Below are positions 5,063 through 7,089 of a stretch of 7,089 nt of DNA, piece after piece (positions within the stretch are counted from its first letter, which is position 1; every line of letters starts with the position of its first letter). Position numbers and translations under genes: made by a program. Source of the DNA: Dehalococcoidia bacterium (lineage in GTDB: Bacteria; Chloroflexota; Dehalococcoidia; Dehalococcoidales; RBG-16-60-22); NCBI GenBank assembly GCA_004375725.1, contig SOKS01000012.1, positions 1 to 7,089 of the forward strand, read 5' to 3'. The notes beneath the pieces are model-generated. The model was not told where the DNA came from, did not search any database, and saw nothing but the letters and a program-made list of their open reading frames with translations.

Positions 5063-6517
5063 TTATCCTCCCACGCCGAGAATAACACTGAAATCTATGT
5101 TATCCTGAGCCGTTATCCTGAGATTGGTAATGGTGATGCTGGAGAACCGCTCGCTGGCCTCCAGCTCTCTCAGGTAGGACAGGAAGTCTGCTTCGCTTGG
5201 GGCCTGTCCTTTGATGGTCAGGGCATTGCTGGTATGGCTGATACTGGTCAGGCTCACCGTTTCCGGCAAGCTATTGACGGTTACTTCAAGATTGCCGTTT
5301 ACTTTCTCGCTCCGCACTTCCAGATTGGACACGGCAGCGGCAAAGTTGCCACCGGAAGTCTCGGCATTGGTGACCTTCTGCTCGAGTTCAGCCATGGCAT
5401 CGATATATTGCTGCCGCTGGGCCATTTTTTGCTGGAGCAGTTGATTGGTGGTATTCAACTGGTTCTGCGTTTCGGTAATATCGGTGGAAGTGCTTTGTGT
5501 CATTAATGCCAGGAATAGAAGCAGGCTGACGGCAATGACCGCGCCGGGCACCGCCAGGACTCTGGTCAGGGAGATTGGCTCAGGCTGGTAGACGGTGGGC
5601 AGGAGGTTAAGACTGTTTACCGAAAGCCCGGTTCCATTTGATGGTGACATTTTCTTGAGCACCAGGCCCATGTTCGCCATGTATCGGTTCGGGTCAAGTC
5701 CGTCAGGGCTCTCAAACGGTGACGGCAAAGGTAAAACCGGCCGGTTCAGTCCGTCCGAAAGCACCTGGCACTGTTCGGCTTCATTGGCCAGTTCACCGGA
5801 AGTCCAAACGGGCAATGTGGCCGCAAGGGGTGTTTCGGGATTGTTGGTATTGTAGAACTCAATAGTCCGGCTCACATCTTCTTTGATCAATGAAATCTTC
5901 TCCGGCCAGGCTGGTGCTTCATTGGGGAAAGGCACGGTGCGGACAGGTTGGGGAATGCCGCCGGCCATGACGACAATGTCAAATTCGGTGGGCTGGACAT
6001 CCACCATGATGGCCATCGTGTCCTTTATCATTCTGGCCAGGAGCATCGGTTTCAGGTCCATCAGGTCCGGCTTGAGGCCGGCCAGACGCAGCGTGCTGAA
6101 CAGGGCGTCGGCGGCAGTACGGGTAATCGCTACCAGAAAGACCTGTAGTTTCCCCTCCGGGGCGGGGATGGATTGCCACTGGAGGTACAGTTGCTCTGGA
6201 GAAACCGGCAGTATCCGCTTTGCCTCCCGCCTTATCGCCTCCTCCAGCATATCTTTGGGAAGCTGAGGCAGAAGAATCGGGCGGGTGAGACAGTGCAGTC
6301 CACTGACGCCAAGAATAATCTTCTTGGTGTTTATCTTGCGGACCTTGAAAAGTTGCTTTATTTTGGCGGCAACCTCTTCCTGTTTCAGGATGACCGCGTT
6401 TTTCACCATGCCCGGCTCAAGCGGTACGTCCGCCCATTTTTTAATCCGTTTCCCGTCCGTTACCAGGAGACGGAGGCTGGTGTCGTCAAGGTATAATGTG
6501 ACCACTTTCTGTGCCAT
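5063..6517 (-). CDS. PilM-PilN fusion protein, type IV pilus inner-membrane platform
   Basis: One 484-residue frame holds two proteins that are usually separate. Residues 1 to about 290 are a PilM-like actin-fold domain, with VTLYLDDTSLRLLV at 6-19, EEAIRREAKRILP at 92-104, MVDVQPTEFDIVVM at 171-184 and the closing helix YMANMGLVLKKM at 279-290. Residues 302-307 read SLNLLP, the PilM-binding motif found at the N-terminus of PilN. A membrane helix (319-339), a coiled coil (about 345-385) and a ferredoxin-like PilN domain (about 405-484) follow. PilM normally docks cytosolically on the PilN tail, so fusion makes the pairing permanent. The actin-type nucleotide motifs are poorly kept: DVQP replaces the usual DIG and the adenosine motif reads WTSGE rather than a GG pair. 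The ATG at 6517 follows the upstream stop by 3 bases, with AAGGA at 6532-6528. There is no sign of a frameshift. Confidence 0.85.
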   Translation of the reverse strand: MAQKVVTLYLDDTSLRLLVTDGKRIKKWADVPLEPGMVKNAVILKQEEVAAKIKQLFKVRKINTKKIILGVSGLHCLTRPILLPQLPKDMLEEAIRREAKRILPVSPEQLYLQWQSIPAPEGKLQVFLVAITRTAADALFSTLRLAGLKPDLMDLKPMLLARMIKDTMAIMVDVQPTEFDIVVMAGGIPQPVRTVPFPNEAPAWPEKISLIKEDVSRTIEFYNTNNPETPLAATLPVWTSGELANEAEQCQVLSDGLNRPVLPLPSPFESPDGLDPNRYMANMGLVLKKMSPSNGTGLSVNSLNLLPTVYQPEPISLTRVLAVPGAVIAVSLLLFLALMTQSTSTDITETQNQLNTTNQLLQQKMAQRQQYIDAMAELEQKVTNAETSGGNFAAAVSNLEVRSEKVNGNLEVTVNSLPETVSLTSISHTSNALTIKGQAPSEADFLSYLRELEASERFSSITITNLRITAQDNIDFSVILGVGG

Positions 6518-6520
6518 AAC

Positions 6521-7078
6521 TTAACTTTCCTTACGGGTATAAATAACCATCTGGATATTGACGGATGGTTTTTGGTTGCTGGCAGGATCCGTAATATTCA
6601 TATCCAGAGAACTGATGAAGCCGGTAGATAAGTCTCCGTTGAGCTGGGTAATAAAGGCAACCAGGTTGGACAAATCGCCCTCAACGCTGGCCGTAAGCGG
6701 TAGTGCCAGGCAGGGGACACCAGACAATTCCTCATTGGTCATGCCTGATGAGCTGACTTCGGTTATATTGACGCTGTTGGCCTCGGCCGTGCTGAATAAT
6801 ATATCGCTGATGATGATGCTGTTCATTGGCTGGGAGAGCGTTCCCCGGGCAGCTTCAGACTGCTTTATTATTTCATCCAGCTGCTGCTCGAGTTCACTCT
6901 GATTGTTCGCGAGCTGCTCGATCTGAATCGAACCCAGCCTTGAGTTGGCCAGGGTAAGCTCTTCTTTCAACTGTTTCTTCACGCCAGACTGCTGTGAGTA
7001 AACCGTCCACAGGCTCACCAGGGCGATGAGAAAGAAACCGATGGCGATAAAAAGCCAGCTTTTTTTACCTAATTTCAC
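6521..7078 (-). CDS. PilO-like type IV pilus inner-membrane protein
   Basis: The 185-residue protein has a short basic cytosolic tail (MKLGKKS), one membrane helix (about 8-27) and a coiled coil (about 33-78, rich in E, Q, L). Two alpha-beta stretches follow (about 86-112 and 122-182) that fit the ferredoxin-like fold of PilO. In type IV pilus systems PilO pairs with PilN on the far side of the inner membrane and links the platform to the rest of the machine. The sequence is too diverged for certain naming, so the call rests on architecture and on the position directly before the PilM-PilN gene. The usual order is M-N-O; here the PilO-like gene precedes M-N. The start is GTG at 7078, supported by AGGAG at 7089-7085 with a 6-base spacer. 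Alternatively it could be another PilN/GspM-like bitopic protein. Confidence 0.7.
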   Translation of the reverse strand: MKLGKKSWLFIAIGFFLIALVSLWTVYSQQSGVKKQLKEELTLANSRLGSIQIEQLANNQSELEQQLDEIIKQSEAARGTLSQPMNSIIISDILFSTAEANSVNITEVSSSGMTNEELSGVPCLALPLTASVEGDLSNLVAFITQLNGDLSTGFISSLDMNITDPASNQKPSVNIQMVIYTRKES

Positions 7079-7084
7079 CCTTTA

Positions 7085-7089
7085 CTCCT
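7085..7089 (-). promoter_or_regulatory. Ribosome binding site of the PilO-like gene
   Basis: AGGAG at the very edge of the window lies 6 bases before the GTG at 7078-7076 and supports this unusual start codon. No promoter is visible, so the operon probably begins upstream of the window. Confidence 0.7.

Noticed and set aside
5059..5088. Longer N-terminus for the PilT-like protein starting at 5088
   Set aside because: The extra ten residues would overlap the pilMN coding end, and the GGAGG at 5071-5067 points to the ATG at 5058, where PilT similarity begins.
4916..5506. Plus-strand open frame of 196 codons across the pilT and pilMN junction
   Set aside because: It runs antisense through two well-supported genes and their ribosome binding site, and has no domain resemblance.

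Overview
The window looks like a chromosomal segment of a bacterium from the phylum Chloroflexota, most likely a Dehalococcoidia-type lineage. The assignment rests on recognising protein types that tend to occur together there: a bacterial GH3-fold enzyme, a sensor with an N-terminal 7TM region, an archaeal-looking small winged-helix regulator, and type IV pilus genes. No database search was possible, so it is an inference. All eight genes I can support lie on the minus strand, so transcription runs from the right end of the window to the left.

Right half (7089 to about 3871): a tightly packed type IV pilus operon. It runs from a PilO-like membrane protein (6521-7078), through a single 484-residue protein joining a PilM-like actin-fold domain to a complete PilN-like domain (5063-6517), to a PilT-like retraction ATPase (3988-5058). 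The gaps between genes are 3 and 4 bases. The operon ends at a strong rho-independent terminator (3871-3908). The prepilin peptidase gene (3015-3824) follows from its own predicted promoter. The products would form the inner-membrane platform (MN plus O), the depolymerising motor (PilT) and the pilin-processing enzyme (PilD). The assembly ATPase, platform protein PilC and pilins are not in the window and may lie upstream, beyond the right edge.

Middle (about 3000 to 2220): two small DNA-binding proteins, a winged-helix protein (2627-2908) and a ribbon-helix-helix-like protein (2220-2543). They are preceded by a near-consensus promoter (TTGACA, 17 bp, TACAAT) overlaid with repeated ACTATTG elements. 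A terminator or attenuator hairpin separates the two genes.

Left (2219 to 1): a 555-residue GH3-family acyl-adenylate-forming enzyme (404-2071) of unknown substrate, with overlapping palindromes in its upstream region. Next is the 5' end of a gene for a polytopic membrane protein (1-322), probably a 7TM-type sensor kinase cut by the window edge. Its promoter is near-consensus and sits so close to the ATG that the mRNA should be almost leaderless. Three ACTAAAGT repeats lie directly upstream of the -35 box and a perfect 17-bp palindrome covers the -10 box.

The observations most worth a second look are the PilM-PilN fusion, the two predicted near-leaderless promoters (sensor gene and prepilin peptidase gene, both lacking a well-placed Shine-Dalgarno), and the repeat arrays over the sensor and winged-helix promoters. 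I see no mobile element, CRISPR array, tRNA or rRNA.
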